A stretch of DNA of 64,000 bases from Diphasiastrum complanatum (Eukaryota > Streptophyta > Lycopodiopsida > Lycopodiales > Lycopodiaceae). The notes below the pieces were generated by a model, which saw only the letters and a list, made by a program, of their open reading frames with translations, searched no databases and was not told the DNA's origin. How positions within the stretch are numbered: position 1 is the stretch's first letter; every line of letters begins with the position of its first letter. The stretch spans positions 5,281,403 through 5,345,402 of the forward strand of contig CM055111.1 of the NCBI GenBank assembly GCA_029204225.1, given 5' to 3'. Below, in pieces: positions 10,643 through 24,415 of this stretch. The translations under genes and the position numbers were made by a program.

Positions 10643-11535
10643 CTAGCTTGGTTCTAACATAGCTTTACTAATCACTCCAAGTGATGATATGAGCTTCATG
10701 AAAGGTGTCTTTTGAAGTGGTTTAGTAAGTAGATCAGCTAAACTCACCAAAGAGATCTCCCTTGCCTTGAAGAAATTGTCTCTTGATTTGCTCCATGTAG
10801 TCTTCTTCAACCAACCTTTTGTCATCTCGATCATGAGTGATCAATTCACAATCATAGAATCCTTTGAGTTGATGAAGAGATGTGAGATCCATGCCTTGGA
10901 TCTTCCCAAGAACCAATCTTCCATTGCTCTTTCCTTCATAAGACTCCCTCTTAATGATTGCATCATAAGAAGTAGAAACCTCAAAAACATTAGAAGCCAT
11001 GAAAAAAATGATTAGTACCTTCAACAAAAGGATGATTGAAGTACTCTCTTTTTTCAAACAAGAACTTCTACTCAATGTTTAAAGTAATGAATCATATGAT
11101 AATGATTCTTCCTCACTATCATTCACAATTACATCATTCAAAATACATCCTACTTTGAACCCTTCACATACTTCTCTTCTCCTTGACTTGTGACTATCTC
11201 TCTCACCAAGTCTCTTGATAGAACCATTTGATCTACTCTCTTTATGAAGACATGTGACTCTACTTGCTGGAAAAATGACTTTCTTGGAATCATAACAAAA
11301 GAATGTAGAAGAACCATCTCCTTCATGTATGCACCTAGCAACATCTTTTTCCATATGATCAAAGAAATCATTAGCAACAATCTTTTTCAAGTAAGAACCT
11401 TCCTCTCCATTGATGAAGTTAGCTCTTCCCTTACCTTTTGCATGCTTGCACTTGCCATGAAGAACCATTGAAACACCATCATTATCCTCAAGACTAGCCA
11501 AGTTAGCACAAAGATGAACATCTCCAAGAAGCATA
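10643..11535 (-). pseudogene. copia element 3' region: unknown ORFs and RNase H tail
   Basis: The minus strand ends with an RNase H C-terminus (SLADLLTKPLQKTPFMKLIS) just before the polypurine tract. Between this and the upstream protease there is no integrase or RT. Instead there are two open frames without recognised domains: 11079-11535 (in one frame, Lys/Asp/Glu-rich, containing HGKCKHAKGKGRANF and EKDVARCIHEGDGS) and about 10760-11075 (ASNVFEVSTSYDAIIKRESY, GRLVLGKIQGMDLTSLHQ). This looks like a non-autonomous copia derivative that has lost or replaced most of pol. The origin of the filler sequence is unknown. Confidence 0.5.
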
Positions 11536-12785
11536 TTAGATCTCAACCTGGATAGCATAAGGAAGCTTTTTAGACTTTGCATAAGATCCACCAATCTTAT
11601 TGATGCTAAAAGGAAACTTTGGAAAGTTGAGACCAATCTCCTTTTCCATTCCATCCTTTTTGTTAGCCATAACAAATGCATCAAGCTTGAAAAGTCTACC
11701 TTGCCTATTGCCCCTAGCAACCAAGATTTCTTCCTTTGTAATGAAACAAGCTTCACCGCCAAACTTTACCATGTAACCTTCCTCTATCATTTGACCAGCA
11801 CTTAGCAAATTCTTTGAAAGTGAAGGAATGTAAAGAACACCATCAAGTGTTGCTTTTTTATTAGTAGAGAGACAAATAGGAATTGAACCAATACCTTCAA
11901 TCACACACTCACCACCATTGGCCATGTGAATTGCTTTCTTTGCTCCATCATAAGTGACCAAAGAAGTAAAGAACTCCTTGTGACTAGTCATGTGTGAACT
12001 AGCTCCACTATCAATCCACCATGAATCTTTGTCACCTTCACTTGATATTGGACTTGAAGAACACATCAAAAGAGAATCACCACCACCTAGATCCTCATCA
12101 TTAGTAGTAAAGTTGATTTGCTTGCTACCTTCATCTCTTTGCTTCTTCAAACATTCATTAGCAAAATGCCCTTTGATTCCACAATAAAAGCATTTCAACT
12201 TAGACTTATCTTTCTTCTTGCCAAAAGAAGAAGTCTCACCTTGATCTTGCCCTTTAGACCACTTGCCTTTGTCTTTGCCCTTGAACTTGCCTTTGGCACA
12301 ATACTTGGCAAAGTCTTTTGAATAGCAAAACTTTGAACAAGATTAGCATGATCATCCAACAAGCCATTAAGTATAACTTGAACAAGTTCTACCTCCTTAA
12401 TGCTCTCATCAATACATGCTAACTCATCATTGAATGCTTTAACCCTCAAAACAAAAGCATGAGTACTCTCTTCCTTCTTTTGAAACTTTGAAAGATTTGC
12501 CTCCTAAGAGTAAGCACTCTTGATGTAGACTTGGATTCATAAAGCTTCTTTAAAGCTTCCCAAGCCTCCAAAGATAATGTGCACTTACCAACTTCCTTGA
12601 AAAGTTCATTGGTAACTTTCATCTTTTTGATCTTGAGGTGCTTGAGGCCTCTCCTCCACACATGCAACAATCTCCATCAACTCATTCATCTCCAATAAGG
12701 ACTCCATCCTCACCTTCCAAGTAGAATAGTTGATTGAGGTAAGCCTATCATTGCTCTCCAACATAAAGCCTCCACTTGTATCCAT
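11536..12785 (-). pseudogene. Ty1/copia gag and protease
   Basis: Gag starts at an ATG at 12785 (minus), with DRLTSINYSTWKVRMESLL typical of copia gag, then LSLEAWEALKKLYESKS and LRRQIFQSFKR, and ELVQVILNGLLDDHANLVQS (UBN2-type gag). A zinc knuckle MKCFYCGIKGHFANECLKK (CX2CX4HX4C, ~12195-12140) is followed by protease with WWIDSGASSHMT and the LSKNLLSAGQMIEEG helix. Gag is split by a stop and frameshifts at ~12445 and ~12660, and the knuckle-protease frame is open for 220 codons. It ends at a stop at 11536, where GAG-pre-integrase should follow but does not. Confidence 0.85.
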
Positions 12786-13374
12786 GTTGAAGTGACCTGA
12801 TCTTCTCTTTCAACCTGTTCCAATGCACAAAGCACTCTCTTGAATGTCAACAAATGAGCTCAAGAAGAAATCACAAGGATATGGAACCTCTCAAATCTCT
12901 TCTAGCACTTCTAACTAGAAAATCAACACATAGAATAGTGAAATCTTGATCAACCTAATATCTATCCTCAATCTAATTATTCTTGCCACTTACTAGTATT
13001 GAAACACACTCAAATGAAGTTCAGTAACCTCACAAACTAGAGATCCAATCAAAATTAGGGTTTTAACAAAATCACAAAAAATTGAATATCTCAAATTCTA
13101 CATGCAATTTCTAAAAACTTGATATATCTTCTTGTAGACTCCAATGAGACCTACCTAAAGCACCAAATATCATCTAAATCCAGTAAACCAAGTGTGAAAT
13201 TGGAATTGATCAAGTATATAACCTTATATTGAGTTTTGACCTACAAAAGATCAATTCTACACATGCAAAAATGCTGATTTTTGAGTAGAGATCAATCTAG
13301 CATGCTCTAGCATTAATAACTCCTCCAAATCCTTGATAAAGATGGCTGATCCTTTAATAACCTGAAACACAAGA
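12786..13374 (-). other. copia leader, noncoding
   Basis: AT-rich sequence between the gag ATG and the primer site at 13375-13386. I see no gene in it. Confidence 0.5.
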
Positions 13375-14091
<717 letters not shown>

Positions 14092-14564
14092 TTTTTGGCC
14101 ACCAGCATCCCGATTGCAAGATCTTTTGAACTGTAATGTCAGATGCAAAATGACCACCACCCATGCCTTAACGTGAAATTGAGATAATTTGGGTGGCCTT
14201 GTGTGGAAGGATACATCTCCGAAGAATATCATCTGGTTCTCTTCGATATAATTGGCCGGCAATCCACTGATAAGGTCTAGCTTTTAGAATCAATTTCCAC
14301 TATTCCACCTTGGGTAAAGATTTATCTGGTTGGCCCCACATTAAATATTCAATTATATTTGTGGCCCACTCAGGTACAATGTCAATGTAAAATAAGACAG
14401 CGTCAGGTAGCTCATCATCAGGTAGGGCTACACTTTCTTTTCCCTTGATTCGCGACACATGATCCGCCATGTAATGCTACTTTCCCTTGCGAACCACTAT
14501 CCAAAAATCAAACTCCAACAATAGAAGTAACCAGCGGGTGATTCTCCCTATGTTGCAAGTTTTA
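14092..14564 (-). pseudogene. gypsy integrase zinc-binding region, truncated
   Basis: In minus frame, LYRREPDDILRRCIL, GMGGGHFASDITVQKI and LQSGCWWPK match the HHCC zinc-binding N-terminus of gypsy integrase and closely resemble the plus-strand element at 60172-60378. One stop interrupts it. It is cut at 14091/14092 by the copia LTR. The rest, up to 14564, is a degenerate RNase H/integrase linker. Confidence 0.7.
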
Positions 14565-14819
14565 TTAATAAGATTTAGCAAGAGTTGATGGTCTGTATAA
14601 AGCAAAATGTGTGGCCATCAAATAATGCCAAAACTTCTTAGTCACGTAAATCATAGTCAGTGCCTCTCGCTTTGTTGTTAAATAATTCATCGCTGAGTCA
14701 CTGAGCTGTCGGCTTGCAAATCGGATTGGGAAATCCTTTTTGTGTTCTCCTGGCTGGGTTAAGACACCTCCCACTACATACTCGATGCATTCGTATGCTC
14801 GTGAAACTATATGGACCAA
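14565..14819 (-). pseudogene. gypsy RNase H fragment
   Basis: VVGGVLTQPGEHKKDFPIRF, ASRQLSDSAMNYLTTKREAL and WHYLMATHFALY are the gypsy RNase H core that degrades the RNA strand during reverse transcription. The start at 14819 marks the junction with the tandem duplication of RT sequence; the first catalytic Asp region is disrupted. Confidence 0.75.
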
Positions 14820-15744
14820 TTGGGTGGACGTAATATTGGTGTTGAGAGCAATGCATCTTTAAGCTTCTAGAAAGCCTGCAGGGCCTCCTTTGTCCAATGT
14901 GGTTCCATTGTGAGTTTGGAGATTGGTCATGCTAACTCCTCAAAATCTAGAATGACTATACAGTAGTAGTTAGCATGTCCCATGAAAATGTAGACTCCGC
15001 AAATCATTTCTGGTGGTGGCAGATCGACTATGATCCTTATCTTTGACAATCTAGAAAATGTAGATTGGTCGTGCTAACTCCGCAAAATCTAGAATGAATA
15101 TATGGTAGTAGTTAGCATGTCCCACGAAAATGTAGACTCCGCAGATCATTCATGGTGGTGGCAGATCGAGTATGATCCTTATTCTTATGTCTGTGGCGAT
15201 CATGTGTCTGGTACTATATGGCCAAGAATTAGGCCATCCCAAAACTGACACTTCTCTGGATTCAAGGATATCTGATATTCACAATTGGGTGGACGTAATA
15301 TTGGTGTTGAGAGCAATGCATCTTTAAGCTTCTGGAAAGCCTGCAGGGCTTCCTTTGTCCAATGTGGTTCCATTATGAGTTTGGAGATTGGTCATGCTAA
15401 CTCCGCAAAATCTAGAATGACTATACATTAGTAGTTAGCATGTCCCATGAAAATGTAGACTCCGCAAATCATTTTTGGTGGTGGCAGATCGACTATGATC
15501 CTTATCTTTGACAATCTAGAAAATGTAGATTGGACGTGCTAACTCCGCAAAATCTAGAATGAATATATGGTAGTAGTTAGCATGTCCCATGAAAATGTAG
15601 ACTCCGTAGATCATTCATGGTGGTGGCAGATCGACTATGATCCTTATTCTTATGTTTGTGGCGATCATGTGTCTGGTACTATATGGCCAAGAATTAGGCC
15701 ATCCCAAAACTGACACTTCTCTAGATTCAAGGATATCTGATATT
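14819..15744 (-). repeat. 464-bp tandem duplication within gypsy RT, itself holding 142-bp subrepeats
   Basis: 14821 and 15285 begin the same TGGGTGGACGTAATATTGG sequence and run in parallel for ~460 bp. Inside each copy, an ATTGGTC(A/G)TGCTAACTCC unit of ~142 bp occurs twice (from 14922 and 15064, and again from about 15387). On the minus strand the unit encodes the RT thumb/connection segment, with IVDLPPP..., YIFMGHANYY and DFAELA remnants, then TMEPHWTKEALQAF, and repeats the EYQISLNPEKCQFW palm end. So there are four copies of the thumb segment and two of the whole unit. Confidence 0.9.
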
Positions 15745-16649
15745 CGCGGCATTTCTTTAGCACCTTTTCCAGATTGGATAAGTGCTCAGAGTTAGGTCCA
15801 TGCGCACAGAGATCATCCAACAAAATCTCCAGAAAATTTTGCAAATATTCTTTGAATGTCGCCTGCATAACTCGTTGAAAGGTACTTGGACCATTATAGA
15901 GTCCAAACGACATCACCTTATAGGCATAGGTTCTCCATTATGTGGCGAATGTTGTCTTGTGATGATCTTGCAGCGCTATTTTCACCTGATTGTAGCCACT
16001 AAAATGGTCCAAGAAATTGTAGACTTTTGCTCATGCTACTCTGTCTAGAACACTTTCCGTAAATGGTAAGAGAAAATGATCCTTCTTGGTGACTAAAATT
16101 AATGCTTTCAAGTTCACACAGATTCGTATTTTTCCATTCTTCTTGGGTACTATGACTATCAACGACACTCATTCAGTGTGCTCGATCTCATAGATGAAAT
16201 CAACATCTAGCAGTTTCTGCAACTCTTGCTTGGTTAGCTCTATGTAGTTCGGGTTGTAGCGATAGTAACGACTCACCTTGGGGACTGCTCCATCCACCAA
16301 GGGTATGGTGTATTGGACTACATTGGTGGAATGCCTTGTATTCCACCAATAATGAGCGTAGTTTTCTGAATTGAGTGGGCATTAGTTGTTCTCCCATATG
16401 CACAATCTTTTCTTCTTCACCTGGCTCAGTTAGATTCATAGATTGCATTCGCGCAGGTCCTTCTAAGACTTGGTCTGCTGGTTCTTGACTTTGATCAGGT
16501 TCTCTCTGAGCTTGCAGCATCATGATTACTACGTCGTCTAAGGTATAGTTCTTGAAGGTTTCTGGCATCTCGTGAACTGGCGTTCGACGGGATTCCTCCT
16601 TCAGCATGTTGATCTTAGCCCAACTCATAATTTTTGGATTTTCTGTCAT
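15665..16649 (-). pseudogene. gypsy reverse transcriptase relic
   Basis: The N-terminal part (16200-16649) has ENPKIMSWAKINMLKEE, LDDVVIMMLQAQREPDQ, EEKIVHMGEQL and FRKLRSLLVEYK, paralleling the plus-strand element at 58500-58750. The palm (15665-15916) has MMSFGLYNGPSTFQRVMQAT, FLEILLDDLCAHG (the YxDD box reads LLDD) and KCREYQISLNLEKCQFW. The intervening part carries stops and frameshifts. It is followed at lower coordinates by the tandemly duplicated thumb. Confidence 0.8.
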
Positions 16650-17700
16650 TATGAGAAAGATGACGCTGCGTCTGAGTCCATTCGGATTGACTTCAAGGAG
16701 TCCAACACCTTCTTTTTTTTTTTTTTGCTCACGTAGTTGGGTTCATTCCTATTGTCTTTCTTCGGAACTGGCGTGACATTCGTCTCATGATTGCGAATAT
16801 CAGCATCCACCGTAGCTATAGCCTCCTCTGGCAAATTGCTCCATTGGATTACCTGGTTGTAACGTTGTCTTAGTTGGTTCTTTTTTTTGGCAGGTGCCTT
16901 GGGTGGATCTATTTTGAAAACTTTAGCCATTTGCGGATTCTCGTGGTGGCTAAGCTGGTACTTTTTTAATTCCATAACAATCTAGGTCCATATGTTGCAA
17001 GACCTGCTCATCAGTCAGCTTAGTCTCCTTATTGTAGGGTAAAGCATCTTGCCAAGGAACTAAATCATCATCCACAAGGTTCTCAATAGCTTCCGTTGAC
17101 AGCCATGCGACATTGATCATGTTCACCCCGAAAGTGATTGGTGTGTCCAATGTATAGCACTTGGGTGAAGATGTGTTGGGTTCAAGATCTGAATCCTGTT
17201 GACATGCATGCCTAGCCATATAGTCAACAGTTGCTAATGCGTCTGTCCATCTCATGATATCTGTTTCAAAATCGTAATGACCTCCCCTGGCTTGCCTTGG
17301 GTGATCAATCGTATGATCAGTGGTGGACGATCCGTCATCAGCTTTTGGTGTAATTGGTTTTACTGCCCATGTGGTTGGATCAAACTTTACATCCTACTCT
17401 CTATTTTCAAAGGTGAGTTTTCCAGTTTCCCAATTGTAAACCCTTGCACAGTCCTCAACCATGGTCTTCCTAGTAAAATGCGATAGGCAAAAGGAGACTC
17501 TAGTATGTCCATTACCACAAAAGTGATCACAAACTGCATTCCTGCTATTTTTACACGGATGTCGTCAACTACACCTTTTGGTTTTACACCGGACTGATCC
17601 GCCAGCTTGATTGCAAATTTCTCTAGCTTCAATCCTTGCAAACTCCATTTCTAGTACAAAGTAGTGGAGATCAAATTTACACCTGATCCTCCATCTACTA
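16650..17700 (-). pseudogene. gypsy protease and protease-RT linker
   Basis: An aspartic protease-like stretch lies near 17640-17700 (VVDGGSGVNLIS, then a stop before KW). It continues as EKFAIKLADQSGVKPKGVV, YRILLGRPWLRTVQG and FTIGKLENSPLKIE (17387-17641). A linker frame (16950-17255) has MRWTDALATVDYMARHACQQ and LDTPITFGVNMINVAWLST, then a Lys-rich segment (16649-16975) with a T-rich slip near 16708-16728. The same modules recur in the plus-strand element at 56.8-58.2 kb, where part of them is inverted. Confidence 0.75.
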
Positions 17701-17774
17701 CTATTGCCTCATCCTCGAATCTCTTGTGCTTAATCGGCAGGGTGATATTATGTTACTCGCTTTCCCGTGCTACC

Positions 17775-18960
17775 CTAATGTGGAGGACGTTGCTCGTGTC
17801 TTCGTAGCCCACACAGATATGGGCTCTCTAAGGATAAGCTAGCACGGCTTGCTAGCAAATTTGTGAACACTTCAGTGTGCGGATCCTCAGGCTCCACCAT
17901 GTGGAAAGGTGGTTCATGATGATGCAACCGATCGTTTTGATCAGTTCGCAATGGTAAGCCTACTGGTGGTACTGGTTCTTCTTCAACAAGAGGTTCTGCA
18001 GGCACATCTTTTGCTTGTGCTTTTTCCTCTGCTTGCACTCTCTGTACCCAATGGCGTATCTTATGATATTGTCTTCCTTCTTCCCTCACATTCGGATACG
18101 GTTTTACAGCTAAGGGTGGATCATCTGATACTAATGGGGGTGGTGAGGGAGCCACTTCCTTCTGCTTTTGTGCTCACGTAACTGCTAGCATTGGGGCATG
18201 GAAGTGTTGTTTTTCTGGTGGCATCCCTCCCAGAACTATTGTAAGGTGTACTGTGATTAGATTCAAAGGTTCACTCATTCTAGGTCTTAATGGACAATTC
18301 TTGTAGCAGTGTCCATATCCACATTCCTGGCAGAAGGATGTGTATTGTCCCTTGTAAGAACATTCTGCAATTCGATGGCCTTCGTCGCATCCGTAGCAGC
18401 CGTAGTTTCTGCCATCTTGACGTTGAGGTTGAGCCGCATAGGTCATGTAATATTTGTTAATGGCTAGATCCACAAACATCTCGTCCGACCCATACCATTG
18501 CTGCTGCTCAGGTTGAGGTGTTGCTAGTACTTCTTGTTCCGCTGCTTCTAAATTTATATGAGTCACTTGGTTGTTAGTTGGCCATGGTGGTGCAGGTAAG
18601 GTTGTGTGCTGCTGATTGTTCGGCGCGCCACACCTCGGTGCCGCATTGCGTGCCCCTTGATGATAAGGATAAGAGGTCTGATAAGGATTCCTCTTCTTTT
18701 GTATGATCCGAGGATTGAATGAAAAAAATGTCGTCTCGTGCGATAATGCATTGCACAGATGGCAAAATCTCTGTGTCGATTTCAGATTTTGCTTTAAGAC
18801 CAGACACTCATTGACTGTATGGTTCTGAGTGCAAACTGAGCACCATACATTTTCTCGACGAGGATACTGCAGCTAGTTCTGTTCTGGTGGATTGGCAATT
18901 GGTGCTACAGCTCCCTGCAAGGGCTTCAGTCTTTGATCAAACTAAGCCATCAATTGTTCC
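17775..18960 (-). pseudogene. gypsy gag C-terminal part with two zinc knuckles
   Basis: The frame 18174-18566 holds two CX2CX3HX4C knuckles (CYGCDEGHRIAEC and CQECGYGHCYKNC), used by gag to bind element RNA. Upstream is a Gln-rich segment and downstream a linker (17775-18155) with YHKIRHWVQRVQAEEKAQ and DRLHHHEPPFHMVEPEDPHT. Frames are broken near 18170, 18566 and 18800. The N-terminal gag is missing; sequence beyond 18960 is a long GA tract. Confidence 0.75.
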
Positions 18961-19934
<974 letters not shown>

Positions 19935-21165
19935 CCTTGATGAATTTCATTTGAAATGGACATAGCATTCTTAGTTTCAAAGCATGGAAACAAGTTTTCA
20001 AGAGGCAAGTGGGAGAGCAAAAGCAAATGGTTTTATTGGATAGCACAATATCAAAATATGCAACGTCAACAATGCAAGCTTGTCAATCATTTGGAAAAGA
20101 AAAGGGGAATTGTCACTTTTTTAAGCATTGTGCTCAATAGTTTATTCTTGTGTAGAAAATTGAGTGTAATATATCATGTTTTTGGTTGGCTACTTAGCAA
20201 GGGTGTATTTTGAAAAGTTCTTTACAACATCGACTTGTATAAGATTTGATAATAAATAAATAAATAAATAGACATCAAGGAATCTTTTGATAGTTATTGT
20301 ACATATGTACTTATAAGATGATATGCATGTGCAAGGGACACATAAGAGCTTGTTGGCTCCAAAAAATTGGGCATTTTGTGCTCAATATTGTGGCTATGCC
20401 TAAGGATGTGATTATAAATTATTTACGATAGACTCTCTTGATAAATATTGTACATATGCATAAAAGCTTGCTCGTTCCAAAAAATTGGGAATTTTATGCT
20501 CAATATTGTGGCTATACCTAAGGATGTGATTATAAATTATCTACAAAGTGAATATTGTAGATAATAATGCTACTTGAATTACTCAAAACCACTGCGATAT
20601 AAATACAAAGTGATGGATATATCACAAGAAGCCTTGCCTTATGCAGGGCACTTAAATCATTGAAAAAGACTGCCTCAATGAATTTCATTTGAAATGGCCA
20701 TAACATTCTTAGCATGGAAGCAAATTTTTAGAGACATGTGGGAGAGCAAAAGCAAATGTCTCTTTTGGATAGCTCGACATCAAAATATGTGATTGGGTAA
20801 GCATGTCAGTCATCCAAAGAAGTAAACGGGAATTCACTTTTTTGAGTGTTGTGCTCAATAGTTTTATCATTGTGTGGAAAACTTAATGACCATTATCATG
20901 ATTTTTTATTGCTTAGCAAGGGCATACTTGGAAAAGTTTTTTATTGCATAGACTTGCATAGCATTTGATAGATAAAGTCACAAAATAGACATCCAAGGAA
21001 TCTTTTCATATTTATTGTAAGTATGTACTTATAAGATGGTAGGCATGGGAAAGGGACACATGAGAGCCAATGCCTCAAAAACTTGGGAGTTTTGTGCTCA
21101 TTATTGTGGCCATGCCCTAAGAATGTGAATATTACTTATGTACATTGTATGTACAATGTGAATAT
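19935..21165. repeat. ~500-bp direct repeats, two copies plus a partial
   Basis: Copy 1 (19935-20430) and copy 2 (about 20672-21165) share AATTTCATTTGAAATGG, GTGGGAGAGCAAAAGCAAATG, GTGCTCAATAGTTT and ACTTATAAGATG, in the same order. A partial copy (20440-20560) carries only the end section, TTGTGCTCAATATTGTGGCT-like. Divergence is roughly 15-20 percent by eye. Copy 1 holds an (AATA)n run. No coding potential. Confidence 0.75.
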
Positions 21166-21530
21166 TGTGTATAAGGAATCAAGAAACATTGGAGATTGAA
21201 GGAAAGGTTGTAGAAAAACATGGATCATGTTCAAGACGAGCTAGAGAAGTCAACATACAAATGTGCCCTTTAGTCCTGCTGCCCACACATTCCTTGTACC
21301 GAGAAACCCAATTCGGACGTGATTGATCCACATTCATAGTAGGGGGAAGTTTGATCTCAAGCTAACAAACCTGGATGCCAATGGCTTCAGGTCAAATGCC
21401 AAATGCCATCCCTTTGAGAACTCTGTACATAAAACTTCCTGCCTAGGCTTGCTTTTAACCTGTTGCACGTCCTATGAAGCTCACAAGCAACTATTTTTGT
21501 TTGCCTCTTGAACTTGGGTCTCTTTTAAGA

Positions 21531-22291
21531 TCAACTGAAAATATGAACACCCAGTTGCCCATCCAGAATTTCATCATTCCTCCCAAGTCCCCGGGCCTTC
21601 TCTATGCTTGAGACAGCTGTTGCATTACGACCCAAGGATCTGTGATGCCTTTTGGTGTTAACCTGGCAGTGTACTGTCTGCTCTTTGTCTTTATCACCTT
21701 CTTTACATAGTGTTCGTACCCTGCTTGAAAGCTGAAATTTCCTCTTTTCATCAGGACTAGACTTTGTTCTTCTTCTTCGGAATTTTTTCCTGGCATCTGT
21801 TCCACTATCATCTTCATAGATGAGATTGTCTCTCCATCTTCGCGTATCAGTTGCCACTGACTTCGGCTCCTTTGCACCTCTATGCTGCTTTTTAAATTTG
21901 CGGTACTTCCCTTTTTCATCTTCGCTATTCATCACGTCCCTGCATTGTAATTTCTTGAGTAACTCTTCCCCAGCATGTATGACCTTGATATCAAAAGCTT
22001 CCTCTAAGGTACCATCTTCCTGTCCAACATCAACACCAGGTGTAATCTCTTCACTATATCCATACGAAGAAGATAAAGCAGCTTCATTGTTAAACCCTAG
22101 CTTGTCCTCACTTAGGTTGCCTTTTGACTTGTGAACCATAGCCCTGTGCTCATCGTTTTGAGCCTCAGCACATGGTGAGCTTACATCTTGCAAATGAGAG
22201 TCCTGGCTGCCTGTCTGTGGTTGACCCCATGCACTCCTAGTCAACAACGAAACTACATGATCATACTGCGCCTGATTGAGGGCGATAAATC
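21531..22291 (-). CDS. ASCC2-like: ASCC2-like exon 9 (terminal)
   Basis: Acceptor CATTTTTGCAG|GATTT; stop TGA at 21533-21531. Starts with FIALNQAQYDHVVSLLTRSA, the last recognisable ASCC2 block, then ~230 residues of charged low-complexity tail (KKFRRRRTKSSPDEKRKF; GKYRKFKKQHRGAKE). A bipartite-like basic cluster suggests nuclear or RNA-associated localisation (inference). No CUE domain. Confidence 0.8.
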
Positions 22292-23361
22292 CTGCAAAAA
22301 TGGGTGTCAATACATCACACGGCCATAATTCATTGTAGGACTCATAACAGGGCTGGTTCATCATGTGTACACTAGAAGCTCATCATCATGGTCAGGATAT
22401 TTGCATTTTTATTTTCGCACAACAATCGCCTCTTATAATTCAGAAATCCAAAAGGCATAAAGACTCTCTCTCTCTTTCTCTCTCCCTCTCTCTCTCTCTC
22501 TCTCTCGTGAACGAGTTTCTGGGCAATGGTCAAAATCGTGGCCAGACACGCTGAAAAAAAAAACACAGAATACATATAAAAATTTACATACATAGTATAC
22601 ATACTGTCTCAATAATTTTCACTCCATTTTGTTGCAAAGTGTGTGTGATGGCAATTGAATTTTCTAGGATTTGTGTTGTGCAGCTTAGAATTAATAAACA
22701 TTCTGCAATGTCTACTAACGTTGCATAATCCTCGTCATTTCTAGCTAGGTCTACATGAGCATCGATGAAATTGATCCATATCATTTTATTAATTAACACG
22801 GCTTTTCTTTCTTTTCCCTAAGACGTAAAAAATTTATAATAAAAACAAAAAATGTTCCAAAATGCAACATTCCCGAACACAATTGAAACGCTACATTTGA
22901 GACCAAAATGCATTTATGATTTGCTTGAAAAATCCGTTTGTAATAAGCTTGCTGATTTTTTTACCTGTCGAATCGAATTGTTGTTTCTTCCTATTGTTGA
23001 TCAGATTGCTAGTATTTTTGGTGATTAAATTGTCAGGTGGATGACAGAACTCAATGCTGATTAATAGGTGGTAGGAGCGATGTAGTAAAGAAAAATGTTG
23101 ATGTTGTTTTTGTGCAGGTTTGGAAGCTACTGATATCTAGGGTGTCAAATTCCATATTTGGCACTAACCAGCTTTGGCGCCATGCAAGGGAGGCTTGTGG
23201 CAGAAAAGTGCTTTTTCCAGTGTTTTGGGCTGCCTTCAGAGACAAACCAGCTTCAAAGGTAAGAATTTTCAGACCTCTTGCCTCCAATGACCTCGTGAGC
23301 CTACCTCTAGAGACGAGACAAAATATTCCATGTATATGCCCTCTGGCGTTTGAAATGTAGC

Positions 23362-23415
<54 letters not shown>

Positions 23416-24361
23416 CGTTCCCCAAGTGGCAAAGGTTTAGGTCGAGTTGAATGGTTATTTAGAGAGTCTCCATGTCCGGTCCTTGATTGGTTGTTTTCCT
23501 CTTGTGACTTCTGTTGAGGGTGATTTTCCGTATTCTGAGCTTTCCTCTGAGATTGTTCATTATTCAGAGTAGAGCAATTCAGATTTTGGTTCATGTCAGA
23601 CAGAGTTTCATGATATTATTGATCAGTATCACATACATGCTATTAGTGAGATGGATTTGGGCATTGTTAGGATTTTCACCAATTATCTAGGATTGATCAC
23701 AACTTACGATGAGCATTTATTTCATTTTGGAGGGGCCCAATAGTAAACCATTTTTTGTGGCTTAGCTTGTTTACCAAACTCTAGCGGATTCACTTGCCGC
23801 TCTCACGATGGTGGCCTATGCCAAATCTTGCGTATTTTTACAAACTGTGCCAAACTCAATGTATTTTTGGAGACTGTTAGAAAACTTGAGTATTTCTGCA
23901 AATTTGACAATTTCTCATTAACAGCAAAATTAAGCGAGAATTCTAACACTCCCCCTTAATGAGGATTCTTGTAACTTCCTTTTCCTTAACTTGAGCATCT
24001 CACAAAATCTATTATGACTATTTGTGTTACGTCCAGGTCCGGTACAGAGGATCCAGAATAATTCTTGATGTGAATATCTGGTACTCCAGTATACGAGTTT
24101 ATAAATTATGCCTCATCATTCCAAACTAGGCCAGAAATGTAATTAATAACCTTGTGAGGACCTAGTCACACATATAATGACATATGGAACTATTGCATGG
24201 TTTAGGATGATTATTGGCATGATGTAGAGTATCAATAGTAATGACTTACATGCATAGGAATGCAATAGGCTTGCATGGGCACATGCACAGGCACTACGGG
24301 GTCTATGTATCCTTGGAGAAACTCAACCTACTACCATTCTCTATTGTGTGATTGATTGCCA

Positions 24362-24415
<54 letters not shown>

